64,000 nucleotides of DNA from Dendrobium chrysotoxum (Eukaryota; Streptophyta; Magnoliopsida; Asparagales; Orchidaceae), in NCBI GenBank assembly GCA_019925795.1, contig CM034314.1:19640774-19704773 (forward strand), read 5' to 3'. Position numbers and translations under genes: made by a program. The notes under the pieces are model-generated. The model saw only the letters and a list, made by a program, of their open reading frames with translations, ran no database searches and was not told the origin of the DNA. Below, piece after piece: positions 49,491-60,120 of the stretch. Position 1 is the first letter of the stretch, and each line of letters opens with the position of its first letter.

Positions 49491-50189
49491 CAGTGGCGGA
49501 GCCAGAAAATATATTTAGGGGGGGCCTAAATTAATTTTCTTAAATTCTCCCTCAACTTTTTACATGTAGACTTGGGACCGGCATAGGTAGTTTTAATTTT
49601 TTTTTCAAATTATTATTTATGGATGTAGAATATTAAATATAAAATAATAAATAACTTACAATAAAAAAAACTTTGGTGGCATAGAAAAATTAATTTAGCT
49701 ACTTTGGACGTAAAAAAACTTCGCCTATAAAAAATATTTGAAAAATGGCTAGAAAACAGTAACAAAAAAATGATTATTATCTAATAGCAAAGCAATTAAA
49801 AAATTGTCTCAAATAAATCCTAATTATATAATATTTATAAAAGTTATATAACATAAAATTATATGATATTTTTATAAAATTATATGATATTTTTATAAAA
49901 TTAAAAAAATTAACATATGAATTTTTATTATATTTAAATAGCATGAAATTACATATGTAAAGAAATTAAAAATAATAAAAATATTAGCTTTAAAATATAT
50001 GATAAAAGAATAAATTATAAGAGAAAAAAAATCTCATATTAGAAATGAGAAAAGTCACATAAATAATAATTAAAATGTTGATGTAGAAGAAAAAATATAA
50101 AACAAAAATAGAGAGAGAGAGAGAGAGAGAGAGAGAGCATGTTGGGGTTCCTTAATAGGCGTTTAGGGGGCCCCCTCCCTCCGCCATTG
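49491..50189. mobile_element. Non-autonomous hAT element
   Basis: Starts CAGTGGCGGAGCCAG and ends GGAGGGAGGGGG-type sequence that reads inward as CAATGGCGGAGGGAGG, the usual short inverted ends of plant hAT elements. It is flanked by an 8-bp duplication, TTGTTCGT (49483-49490) and TTGTTCGC (50190-50197), with one mismatch. 699 bp, AT-rich, no transposase. A decayed family-M MITE (about 49690-49815) and a GA run (50111-50137) lie inside. Confidence 0.88.
50111..50137. repeat. (GA)n microsatellite in hAT element
   Basis: About 13 GA repeats near the right end of the hAT element. Confidence 0.9.
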
Positions 50190-51447
50190 TTGTTCGCTTT
50201 GTTCTAAGGGCCTCACAATTTTATCCTATTAATATAACTTCACAGGAGGTCACTTATCTCAGAATTTTTCCAAGATGAGAACGCTTGACTGCAGATTTTC
50301 TAAATAAAATTCTGACAATTACACTAAAAGATGTCTCGATGTTTAAAAATTTAACTCTTTTTTCTTAAGAGGTTTCACAAAGCTAAGTAAAAGTCCTTTG
50401 TTGGTGTTTGAAATTGGGAGGGATTGACTATTTCTTATTGTGATTTGTTGTAAGCCCGTGTAAAATTTTGAGATTTGAATATTTGAAGGGTTAGAAGTAA
50501 GATACAATATCTCTTTGGCATCTATGAGCCAAAGTGACATAGCAAGATTTATTTTTTATTTTAAATATTTCATTTCTCTTGATATTAATATATTTTTATT
50601 AAAATTTATTATTTACTATTATGGATACATCTAAACATAATTATTAAATTAGTAAAGTTTCTAAAAGGATTCATTGTCCAGTGCTTAAGGGAGAATATTG
50701 TATTTTCAAAACAAAAAAATGAAGCCACATATTATATAAAATAATATGTTTGATATTATTTTTTAAATTATTTTACTTGTTGGTATGATTTTTTTATTTT
50801 TGATCAATAAATCTCAACTTTATAGTTGACAAATAATTAAAAAAATTTTAATCAAAATGTGTTATCACATTGACTTCGAGTCCACTATTTAAACTAATCT
50901 ATTAAAATGGTTAGATTTAAGTTGGCTGAATTTGAGTCAGATTAATTTTAGATCAACTCTAAAACCAACCATTAACTCATCTTGAAGCATATATTTTAAA
51001 TTATAATATGTTTTTTCTTTTCGAAAAAAAATTACAATAAAAATAATTATTTAGAAATATTCAATTATATATATTATTGAATTAAAAATGGCCTACTATT
51101 TTAAAAAAAAAAATCTTCAAATTCATTAAAAATTATTTAATAATTTAAATAAAAATTACTTATAATATCTGACTAAAACTTTTCCCCAATATTTTCTCTC
51201 AAACATCTTACAGAAAAAACCTACAAATTCAACCCTCTAATAGGAATTATTACATGATTTTTTACAAATACAACCCTTATGATAATAATAATAATAATAA
51301 TTCAACATCTCAAATAGAATCATAAAAAAGAAAATAACATAACTCATAATATACCTAAAAATCAACAAGAAAAACAAAACCACTCCACTTTACCAATCAT
51401 CTTCTTCTTTACTGCTCAACTGAATCAAAGATTCAATATAAATGGAT
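50190..51447. other. AT-rich region 3' of the NHL gene
   Basis: Includes an (AAT)n tract near 51283-51302 and, near the NHL stop, the presumed 3' UTR of that gene. No other gene is supported. Confidence 0.5.
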
Positions 51448-52131
51448 CTATATCGTCCATTTCCAGACCTTCATCCGGAACTTTACCTTGCAGCTCGTAT
51501 CGAGCGTCGAAGCCGGCGGCGCCTTCTTCCCCTTTGGCGCAGCGATCTCGATCCCATCGCAGGAGATCTTCATATCAACCTTCTTCGTCTTCAAACTACC
51601 AACCTTGATCACTGCCTTCGTCTCCATGTAAAGCTCCAACGGAACTGTGGCCTTTTTCAGATCCGGTGCCGTCGACGCCGACGAGCTTATCACCGTCGTG
51701 TTCTTCGCGCTATGAACAAACCCCGGAAACGATCCCTCGCCGATTCCGATGCCGTTGGATGAGATGGAGACCGAGATCTGGTCGTAATTGTAAGCGATCC
51801 GACGATTAGGGTTTCGCGCTGTGACCATGATGTCGAGGAGGGAGGTGAGGTGGGTGGAGGAGGTGGTGTTTAGGGCGGAGAGGCGGAGGGAGGAAATCGA
51901 GAAGGTTGGGCTGTGGGGACGGTAAATCGCGTAGAAGATGCCGCCGGCGATGGCGGCGAGGAGGATGAGGGAGAGGAGGGCGAGAATGACAGAGCAGCAG
52001 CAGCTGCGGAGCTTTGATGTCGGCGGCGGAGGCTGAGGCCGGTAAATGGGGCGATTGAAGGGCTGGCCCTTCGAGGCCGAGAACGGAGGCTGGGGATTAG
52101 GTTTTGCCGGGTTGTAAACTTTGTCGGCCAT
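51448..52131 (-). CDS. NDR1/HIN1-like (NHL) LEA_2 membrane protein
   Basis: 227-residue single-pass protein of the NHL family, which includes NDR1 and HIN1 and is linked to pathogen response and plasma-membrane/cell-wall contact. A cytosolic Pro-rich N-terminus (RPIYRPQPPPP) is followed by three Cys (44-46), possible acylation sites, and one membrane segment (about 47-69). Then comes the YRPHSPTFSISSLRLSALN junction typical of NHL proteins and a LEA_2 fold with an NPN motif (ARNPNRRIAYNY, about 105-116). NTT sequons on the outer side would allow glycosylation. The most similar subgroup in my reading is NHL6-like; no symbol is given because members are hard to separate by eye. Intronless and intact, with the start supported by the conserved N-terminal layout. 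Codon use is GC-rich, like PAO5. The role in this plant is inferred from the family. Confidence 0.88.
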   Translation of the reverse strand: MADKVYNPAKPNPQPPFSASKGQPFNRPIYRPQPPPPTSKLRSCCCSVILALLSLILLAAIAGGIFYAIYRPHSPTFSISSLRLSALNTTSSTHLTSLLDIMVTARNPNRRIAYNYDQISVSISSNGIGIGEGSFPGFVHSAKNTTVISSSASTAPDLKKATVPLELYMETKAVIKVGSLKTKKVDMKISCDGIEIAAPKGKKAPPASTLDTSCKVKFRMKVWKWTI

Positions 52132-52534
52132 TGCTGGTTGTGGTGCTTGCTTGTAGATTTGGGAGGGGTTAGCGTTAGGGCTTTATTGTTCGAGGTGTAG
52201 GTGAAGGAGAGCATTGTTGAAGTCTTGAATAAGAGATTGCGAGGCAGGAGCGATGCAGAAAGGAACGGTTTACCTGCTGGCGATGCTTGCTTTCTACCTT
52301 ACTCAGATTCTTGCTCTTGTTATAGTAGCCTGGCAGGGTTGCGGACCCCTTTTTTTTCCTTCTTTTTTTGAGAAATTTGTCAGCAGGAGCTCATATATTA
52401 TGAACCGAGAAGTTTACAAATACATAGGATGTAGAAATGGTAAAAGAAGTATAAAATCTGTTGCATGCCCAAACACAATGAAAATTTTCGAAGTAATAGA
52501 ATTTTTTTTGTTGGAACTTTAGGCCAATTAATAC
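52132..52534. other. NHL upstream region
   Basis: Presumed promoter of the minus-strand NHL gene. A divergent 89-codon frame (52253-52522, +) starts with a hydrophobic stretch but then degenerates and overlaps this promoter. I do not accept it as a gene. Confidence 0.45.
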
Positions 52535-52662
52535 GAGAGATTATTATGTGCGGCGTCCAAACTGTCTGGAGTTCGAATACGAACTCGACACGTCATCCGG
52601 ATGCACTGGGCCCCGGGTGACGTGGCGCTAGATGAATCCGGACGCCGCACGTAACAATTTTT
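52535..52662. mobile_element. Mutator-like MITE, family N (copy 3), 10-bp TSD
   Basis: GATTATTATGTGCGGCGTCC on the left, read inward from the right as AAATTGTTACGTGCGGCGTCC-like. CAATTAATAC is duplicated at 52525-52534 and 52663-52672. Internal ACGTCATCC is mirrored by GGGTGACGT. Confidence 0.88.
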
Positions 52663-52794
52663 CAATTAATACAAACTCACAAACACATCATATTCGTAAG
52701 CTTCAAACTCAGAACCTCATGATTGATAGTTAAAGCTCTCACCTAACAGATCAAGATGAACTGAGTAAGTAATAGATTGACAAAAATGATTCAC

Positions 52795-52890
52795 TTGTGT
52801 GAGACATCGAGGCCTAGTGGTAGGGTGTCCTCATATAAGTGGTCTTCGTTTGAATGCTCATCCTAAAAAATAAATAAATAAATTGGACCG
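52795..52890 (+). mobile_element. Probable tRNA-derived SINE fragment
   Basis: CCTAGTGGTAGGG (52813-52825) resembles a tRNA A box and CGTTTGAATGCTC (about 52847-52859) a B box at tRNA-like spacing. A tail of AAATAAATAAATAAAT follows. Target duplication not found, and the element is short, so this is tentative. Confidence 0.45.
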
Positions 52891-53112
52891 TAAAAAGATT
52901 CCAAATTCCGAGTTAGAAGACCTCAAGCATGATAAATAGTGTCTAGAAATAGTATGAGATAGCCATGCAGATTAATAAAACCCTCTAGAGATCATTTCTC
53001 AGGGTACTAAGTATTGGATGGTTCATAATATGTTAAGCTACCTAACACCATCATTAATCTTATAATACCTAGTCCATATTCAACAAAGGCTAATTATATT
53101 CTTGGCAAGTTT

Positions 53113-53268
53113 GGAGAAACTATTACGTGTGGACGTTAGATTCTATAGGCCACTTCGAATGTGTCACATCACCCAATACATATACATAATTGTGTATCAA
53201 TACACCGATATATATTAATGACGTAACACGTTTTGATTGACCTCCGGATGCCTTTCGGCAATTTCTCC
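53113..53268. mobile_element. Mutator-like MITE, family N (copy 4, decayed)
   Basis: GGAGAAACTATTACGTGTGG on the left and GGAGAAATTGCCGAAAGGC read inward from the right. The inner CACATCACCC and GACGTAACACG match the other copies. No clear target duplication. Confidence 0.65.
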
Positions 53269-53631
53269 ATATTTTGAGAGATTTTGATTATCGTTGTTGG
53301 GTTAGGCACAAAAGGGTTGCCACACGGTTTTCTATCTACACATAGCTTGTTGTTTGCAATGGTTTAGAAGCTGTGGACATTGTAGCCAAAACAAATGTTA
53401 TTCACCCTCAAACTTATCCAATGTATTATTGTGAGATGAATTTTATAGTCATATCTTCTCTTGCTCCATTTTGATGCCTTGCTCAATGGTTTTTATGCCA
53501 TGTTCCCTTATTGTCCTTCTTAGCCCTTCTATCATGCAAGTATTGTAAGATGTTGCTGATCTAAGTAATATTTTAAGAATGCAAAAAAAAAAAAAAACTT
53601 TTCAAGAATAAACTACATAATTTATCACCTT
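53269..53631. other. Intergenic DNA without recognised content
   Basis: Nothing recognised apart from an A15 run near 53583. Confidence 0.4.
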
Positions 53632-53748
53632 TAGGTTTCGTTTGGGATAACTTTCTTACTGCTTTCTAAAATAGCTTTTTAATTTAAAATATTTTTTATA
53701 AAAAACTATTTTAAAAAGTAGCAAGAAAAATATCTCAATCCAAGCCAT
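53632..53748. mobile_element. Hairpin MITE, family M
   Basis: TAGGTTTCGTTTGGGATAAC, then TTTCTTACTGCTTTCTAAAA. The right half mirrors it as TTTTAAAAAGTAGCAAGAAA. The right end (CAATCCAAGCCATA) is mutated. Confidence 0.65.
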
Positions 53749-55619
53749 AGAGAGAAATAAAACACAGAATTAAAATAGTGTACAAGTTAAACTTATTAAT
53801 TGGAAACATGGCCAAGACCTTAAGGATATGCACAGCAATTTTCTTAGTTTCTTAGTTAAATGATGAGCATTTTATATCCCTAGTGGTTTGGCTTTTGTTC
53901 TCTTTGTTTCCATGTTTGGCTTTGATGGGGCTCATCTGATTTAAGTTGGGATTAATCACTTTGCTGGCTGCATGTTTGTTCTCTATGGTTTGTTGTCCCT
54001 TGTCTTCTGGGTTACAAAAGTTTTGGTATCCTGTCATCTAGCTTAATTTTTGATGTGGCATCAACTTCTATTTCAATGATCAAGAGTACAATAAATTCAA
54101 TTTCGGTTTCGGTTAGAAAATATTTTTTTTTCAATATTAAATAAAAAAAATAGTGACACTTTAGCAAAAAATCTAGCCCTAATAATTCATCATTTTGGCA
54201 AATTCAAAAAAAGAAATGACATATACTTGGGAGCGTTGTAGTTTTTTATTAAGGTAGTTATACAATTATTATGGGGAAAGTAAATTTTTTGAAAGCTGTT
54301 GAAAAATCTGCTTCTTACTAAAAATTTTTTTGGAAAGCAACGAGAAAGTAGTAGCTAAATAGAATTGTAGTTGCAGTATGAAAATCAAAGAAATAAAAAA
54401 GTTGTCCCAAACATAGCTCTTACTTTAGAAACTACACATGGAAAGTAAATGATGGGGACATCAGATCATGGAAAGTATATCAGAGACGTGGCCGACATTG
54501 ACAGCCACGATTGCGCCGATCTATTTTTGAGTCTTTATATGTATTTGTTTGCTTTATGTATTTGTTTTATTAGTTTTTCTCGTTTTGCCCTTACTTAAGG
54601 GTGTGCTATGTGTAAGCCCAAAGGGCTATGTTGTTTTTTATTTTCTCTCATTGTATGAGGCTTTATATTGCCCCATTATGTTTCTTTGAAGGTTAATGAA
54701 TGATTATGAAAGAAATTCCTGCATAGTGTTCTCTCGATGTGAGAGTTTGAGAGCTTTGAGAAATCCCTAAGGAGGGCCGCCGGATCACCCACCAACCTTG
54801 GAAGAGTCCGGGTTCATGATTATTTTCTTCCCTATTCTCTTTTCTTCTTCTCCATTCCTCCCCTTCCAAGAACGCGCCGACCACCTTCAGAGCCCCACCA
54901 TCGGCCACCCTCCAGAACCCCACCGCCGGCTAGCCCAAAGGCCCACCATCCCCACCATCGGCCAACCTTGCCATCCACCAACCACCATTCTAATTCCTTC
55001 CCTCAAGCTCCACCCTAACCCTAGCCGCCAACCTCTCTAGCCCAAGCTAGCCGCTGACCATACTTCCCCAAATTTTTCCTCCTTAGTTTACATCCCAAAG
55101 TTAATGCTTACCAATTTTGAAAATCCTAATGAGGATAGTTTCCAAATTCAAAATTCAATTTGATTTGAATTTGAACACTTTCCTAAAATAGGAAATCTAT
55201 ATTAGGAAAGTTTTAAATCAGATTTCAATCAAATAATTATGAATTTAATGGAGGGATTTAATTTAAATCTTCCTTCTTTATTTAGGATTAATTGATTTGG
55301 AAGGTAATCAAAATCCAATCCCCAACTCCTTACATAGCCGCCGGCCCCCCTTCACCCCTTTTTATCTCTCCTATCTCATTTAATACTCCTTCCTAATACC
55401 CACATAAAATTCCCTCTTCCCCTAGCACAGTCGCCTCCTCGCCTACCCTTCTATTAAGTTTTCCTTCCGTGAATTCCTCCTAAACCCCATCTGAATTCTG
55501 GCATTCTGCTCTCCAAAGTTGCTGCCAGGAATTCCTGCACCTCTTCCTTGTCTTCCCCCCAACCGGAGTCTTCTCAAACTGCTGTCTAAAGAATGACAAC
55601 TTGCTGTCCATCAACTCCA
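53749..55619. other. Region left of X3, possible retroelement remains
   Basis: A decayed family-M-like hairpin lies near 54225-54425. About 54480-54720 has an LTR-like texture (TGTATGAGGCTTTATATTGCC, then GTGTTCTCTCGATGTGAGAG), and 54830-55080 is CCACC/CGGCCA-rich low-complexity DNA. I could not find paired LTRs or coding domains, so the identity is open. X3 inserted at its right end. Confidence 0.4.
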
Positions 55620-55669
55620 TGTTGACCTCATTTTTGTATGAGGTCAGTAGGACCCATCCAGACCCTAGA

Positions 55670-56350
55670 TCAATCCTGATCCCAGATCAACACAACTTAA
55701 GACCAATCTAGACTCTAGGATCCTCCTAGACTTTAGACCCTAGGATCTATTCTAGACCTTAGGATTCTACCAGACTCTAGATCATATGATCTTCTTAGAT
55801 CCTAGGATCTATTCTAGACCCTAGGATTCCTCTAGATCCTTCTAGACCTTAGGATCCTCCTAGAACCTAGATCCTAGGATTCTTCTAGATCCTAAGACTA
55901 TTCTAGACCCCAAATCCTAAGACTCATAGATACTGAGATCTTCCTAGACTTCAGTCCATAGGGTCTACTCTAGACGTACCCTAAGACTCCTTCAAATTCA
56001 TTTAAAGCCTAGGATCATTCTAGATCCTAAATCTTAGGATTCCTAGATCCTAGGATTCTACTAGATCTTAGGATTTTCCCAGATCCCAAGCTTTAGAATG
56101 TTTCCTAGATTCTAAACCCCCCCCAAAGATATATTCTAGATCTTGGGATTCTTCCAGACTTTAAATCCTAGGATCTACCCATATTCTAGATCTATCCAGA
56201 TTTTAGATCAATCTAGGTCTTAGGATTCTTCTAAGATCTTAGATCTATCCAGATCTCAAATCTATTCAAACTCCAGACCAATCCAGACTTTAAATCAATC
56301 TATTCAAGACTCAAATCAATTCAGAGTTCAAGTCAATTCAAATCCCTGAC
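55670..56350 (+). repeat. CTAGA/CCTAGG minisatellite of X3
   Basis: Degenerate repetition of TTCTAGACCCTAGGATCC-type units, rich in the palindromes TCTAGA, CCTAGG and CTAG. Longer than the matching block in X2 and absent as such from X1. Confidence 0.75.
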
Positions 56351-56859
56351 CAATCCTGACCTTTAAACAACCCAGATTTAGCTGTCATAGCCTCTGACCT
56401 GACTTTAATCCTATCTAATCATCTATAATCACTTAAATGATTGTAAATGATTTAGATAGTTCAAACCCTATCATTCAAACTCAAAATCCAACTCAAAACC
56501 AGAAATCCAGACTCAATTCTAAGGCCAAAGGTCTAAGTCTTGAAAGCCTTTTCCAGTGAATCTTTGAACATTTCAAAACCCTATCAAGTGACCTCTGATT
56601 CAAAGTCTATCAGTTCCACACTAATGTGACATGTCTCTAAAGGCAACCCTCTAAATTTGAGCTCATTCTGAGGTCTCTAACCCCAGAAACTGAATTGAAA
56701 TATGAAGGCTGTAAAACCTTCAAATATTTACATTCTATGCCACTGGACCTGCCACCCAGTGGATTTTGATCCTGGAGCTTTCTCCAAAGCTTCAAATCAT
56801 TTCTACACCCTTGATTATGACTCATTGAGCAATAAACTGTATTTTGTTGGACTCAATTT

Positions 56860-57560
56860 GACCCCTAGTTGACCAAGGGTCAAAATGACCAAAATACCCT
56901 TTTGGGGTCCAAATGCACTTTTCAAACCAAATGAGCTCCAGATCAAATGCAATCACTTCAAACAAATTTCAAATATCAAACCAAACCCATTGAACCCAAA
57001 TCAAGATCCTTGATCAATCTGGTTGACCAAGTCAACCAGGTTGACCAAACAGGCCCTTTAGGGTCAAAATAGGTCATTTTGACCAAATGACCTCATCAGA
57101 CCTTGGGACCACTTCCATTGGTTTCTAAATATCATTTTAAATCTGTTGAGCTCAATCCCAGACCCTGGACCCACCTGGTTGACCAAGTCAACCATGATTG
57201 ACCTAAAGGCCCATTAAGGGCCCAAAAAGGTCATTTTGACCAAATGACCTCCCCAGACTTTGAGACCATCACCAGTAGACTCAGAATATCATTCTGAATT
57301 GGTTGGACCCAATTCCTGACCATGGGTCAACCTGGTTGACCAAGTCAACACAGTTGACCCATTAAGCACATTAAGGGTCTAAACAGGTCATTTGATCTAG
57401 ATAACCCATTTAAACCATGAAACCACCTCCACTTGACCCCATTCATCATTTCAAATCATTCCAGCCCAAACTCTGACCCTAGGTCAACCTGATTGACCAA
57501 GTCAACTTAGGTTGACCAGATCAACCTTTAAGCTCCTTAACACTCAAATTAAGACCCTAA
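56860..57560 (+). repeat. 156-bp tandem repeats with W-box palindromes (X3)
   Basis: GGTTGACCAAGTCAACC, or a one-base variant, begins at 57021, 57177, 57334 and 57491, spaced 156-157 bases. Each is followed by GGTTGACC/GATTGACC and by a CAAAATGGTCATTTTGACC-like segment. TTGACC/T is the core W-box recognised by WRKY factors; a functional role is inference. Confidence 0.85.
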
Positions 57561-59262
57561 ATCCATTCAAACCTCATTCAAGCCCCTGGGATACTTCCCT
57601 TGGTGATTTGGATTTGACTGGACCCTTGACCCAGTCAATAGTTGACTTAGTCAACTTAATCCAAGTCCAATCAAATAAGGCCCATTTATGTCAAATTTCT
57701 TTGAACAATCAATTCAAGTCCTCAAATTCGTTTCAAAATATAACTCAAATATCCTCAAACCCTTTTGAAGCCCAAACCACTTTGAGTTTAACTTAGTCAA
57801 ATTCAAATCCATAGACAAATCCTATCTTTCATATGTCCTTCTATTCTATTTGTTTCAAGAGACTTTAAGAACACTCCATCTAATACTTTGAACCTTTTTT
57901 GATACAATATGGGTCGAACTCAAGCTAAATTTACCAAGTCAACGCATTAAGACTTGGTCAAAATAGCTCAAACCCCCTTTCAAGGGAGAGTTTCTTTTCA
58001 TTTGGATATCCGGACTTGATGATCCAAGGAGTTCCAGAAGGACGAAGAAGTGAAGAACGAGAAGACCCATTCTCAAAGTCACTTAAGTCTTAGGAGTAGA
58101 ATCCGGGTTGTAGTCAGTGGTGTTCGGCCACTTTACTCTTCCTACAGACCATGGGTTGTATAATTAAAAGGCACTTGCCTATGGACTTTCATTTTGAATA
58201 TTTATTTAATTAATTTAATTATTTGATTGATTTGATTAATGTGTTGATTGTGATTAGGATTTACCTACTTTTATTAGTTTATTTGGTGATCTTGTATGTC
58301 GTATTTGATTTAGCCTGAAATTCAATCGGAGGCTCGTGAGGGTACGATCATAAACTATTTCTACTTAAACAAAATTTAAAAACTTTAAGCTCAGATAGTA
58401 ACTCTAACGGTTCTAAGAAGTAAGCCCGGACTCGCCGGGGGTTTTTCATGCATTCATATTGACTTTTCTCATCCGTGTTAGGCACATCCCCGCCTGCGGG
58501 TTTTGGCAGACCACCTGACCTATTAGGGTACAGTTCTGTCCAAGGGGATGTTATGCAATCTCTAGGATAAAACCTATTTTTAAGCCTGATTTTAAACTGC
58601 TTCATTTTGATTTAAGCATTTAATCGAGTCAACTACCATGCATCGTATTATATACAAATTAAATTTGAGTCTAAATCTTTAATTGCATTTTTAGCTTAAG
58701 CATTTCACCCAACATAAGTTAAGGGGTCGACCCCAACTCCTCAAACTCAATCTTAAATAACATCCCTAACCACTCTACATTTAAAAGACTTGACTCATAG
58801 TTTTAAAGCGTTTAGGTGGTTTAGCTCGCTCCCCAATCCAGGCCGGGATAAGTCTAGGATTGCATTGCATTAGCTAGGATCCAGGTCATTGATTTTCAGT
58901 ACCCAATTTTAGACTTAGGTTTTGAGGCATGTCTTCAATCCTAAGACCTCAACCTTCTGGGAATCTAATTCCCATCTTCTAATAAAATTGATCACTCAAA
59001 CATTAAATCTCTTTCAATCTAATTCAAGCCCAACACTTAGGATAGTTTGAGGTATTTCTGAAGTAATTCAGAATCTTAAGACACCTCTTACTCTTCCTCC
59101 TTTGACTCCAGAAATAACTGTTCCAATTTGATCTATTCCCGATTGAAAATTTCAACCCTACCTCCTTTGACATCAAGCTTTGAATTCTAAAATAAAATTC
59201 GTATCGCTATTTTAATCGAGAGTATTTGTAGGAAATTTTTTGGTTTCCTATGATGTAATTAA

Positions 59263-59633
59263 CTACGAGGGCTTGCGCTCGTAGGAGATTTAGAAACCTA
59301 GATCAGATTTTCAAAATCAAACTTTTCTAAAACATTCATGAATTATCTTTGGGAAATTCAAAAGTCAACGATCATTATCGTCATTTTTAAATGATCGATA
59401 ACAGACGATATCCTCTTTCTTTGGAAAGATATATCGTACTATTATTGTAACTTTGATTATGAAATTAATTATCTCTTTACTAGATTATTGTAGTTAAATA
59501 TTAGATTAAACACCATTCTGATTCTTCGGGATCATATGTTATTTCTCCTTGAGTTTGACTACGATAATCAAGGTAAATCAAGATTTATAATCTGAACCTG
59601 TTAGAGAACGATATGATCACCTTTTGAGGTGAT
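59263..59633 (+). other. Conserved hairpin region of X3
   Basis: Hairpins at offsets 0, 143, 256 and 353: H1 at 59263 (CTACGAG...CTCGTAG), H2 at 59406 (CGATAT/ATATCG), H3 at 59519 (TGATTC-TTCG-GGATCA, one G-T pair), H4 at 59616 (ATCACCT-TTTG-AGGTGAT). Spacing equals that of X2 and nearly that of X1. Confidence 0.72.
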
Positions 59634-59737
59634 ATATCATTCATAATAAGTGTTCGGTTATAAAATCAAAATTCTAGAAATTTAACTTTCCCAAAGAAAA
59701 TTAAAACTTTTTTCAAAATATATTTTTCAATCAAACA

Positions 59738-60120
59738 CTCCAGCAAGATTCCTTTACCGTGCCACCTCCAGGAAATCTTCTCATTGTTGTCCAATGCTTT
59801 AACAAGTCAAAAATAGCAACTCCTTGCACGGATGGCTGACCCGAAACTTGACTCCGGCATTGTCTACAACAATCAAGGCTTCGTCGACATCCTTCAATCA
59901 ACCTTCTTCGACGTCAATCCGGAGGTCGATAGTACCATCAAAGAATATCTGGAGCATATCATCTTCACCTGTTCGAAGCTGTGGAAGAGCAGCTTTTCAT
60001 CGTTCAGTGGATAATAGTTGCCAAGCCAAACCAAGGACCTACCTCTTCACAACGTCGCTAGACCAAAACAAGGGTGAACTCTTCTTCCTCGTCACTTTCT
60101 TCTTCATTTTTCCTTGAAAT
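59738..60120 (+). other. GC-richer island with a 60-codon frame, unidentified
   Basis: A frame at 59832-60014 starts MADPKLDSGIVYNNQ and ends KLWKSSFSSFSG. Codon composition is unusually balanced for this region, but the peptide matches nothing I recognise, and a second overlapping frame (59824-60117) is equally long. It begins 90 bases right of the X3 insertion, so it may be a captured gene fragment or part of the retroelement X3 landed in. Function unknown. Confidence 0.3.

Larger units (their letters stand above)
55620..59737 (+). mobile_element. Large non-coding element X, copy X3 (internal deletion), perfect TSD
   Basis: Begins TGTTGACCTCATTTTTGTAT and ends TTCAATCAAACA. Perfect 5-bp duplication CTCCA at 55615-55619 and 59738-59742. 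Compared with X2 it lacks the equivalent of about 25785-30235; the junction lies near 57971 (CAAACCCCCTTTCAAGG) at a short CCCC homology. The two retained parts keep the W-box repeats (5' side) and the hairpin region (3' side). 4118 bp, no coding capacity. Confidence 0.82.

Noticed and set aside
52253..52522. 89-codon frame divergent from NHL with a hydrophobic start
   Set aside because: No domain beyond the hydrophobic stretch, composition decays to AT-rich host DNA, and it overlaps the NHL promoter.
54693..55040. Proline-rich frame at 54798 and its antisense partner
   Set aside because: Low-complexity CCACC/CGGCCA DNA with no domain and no supporting structure.
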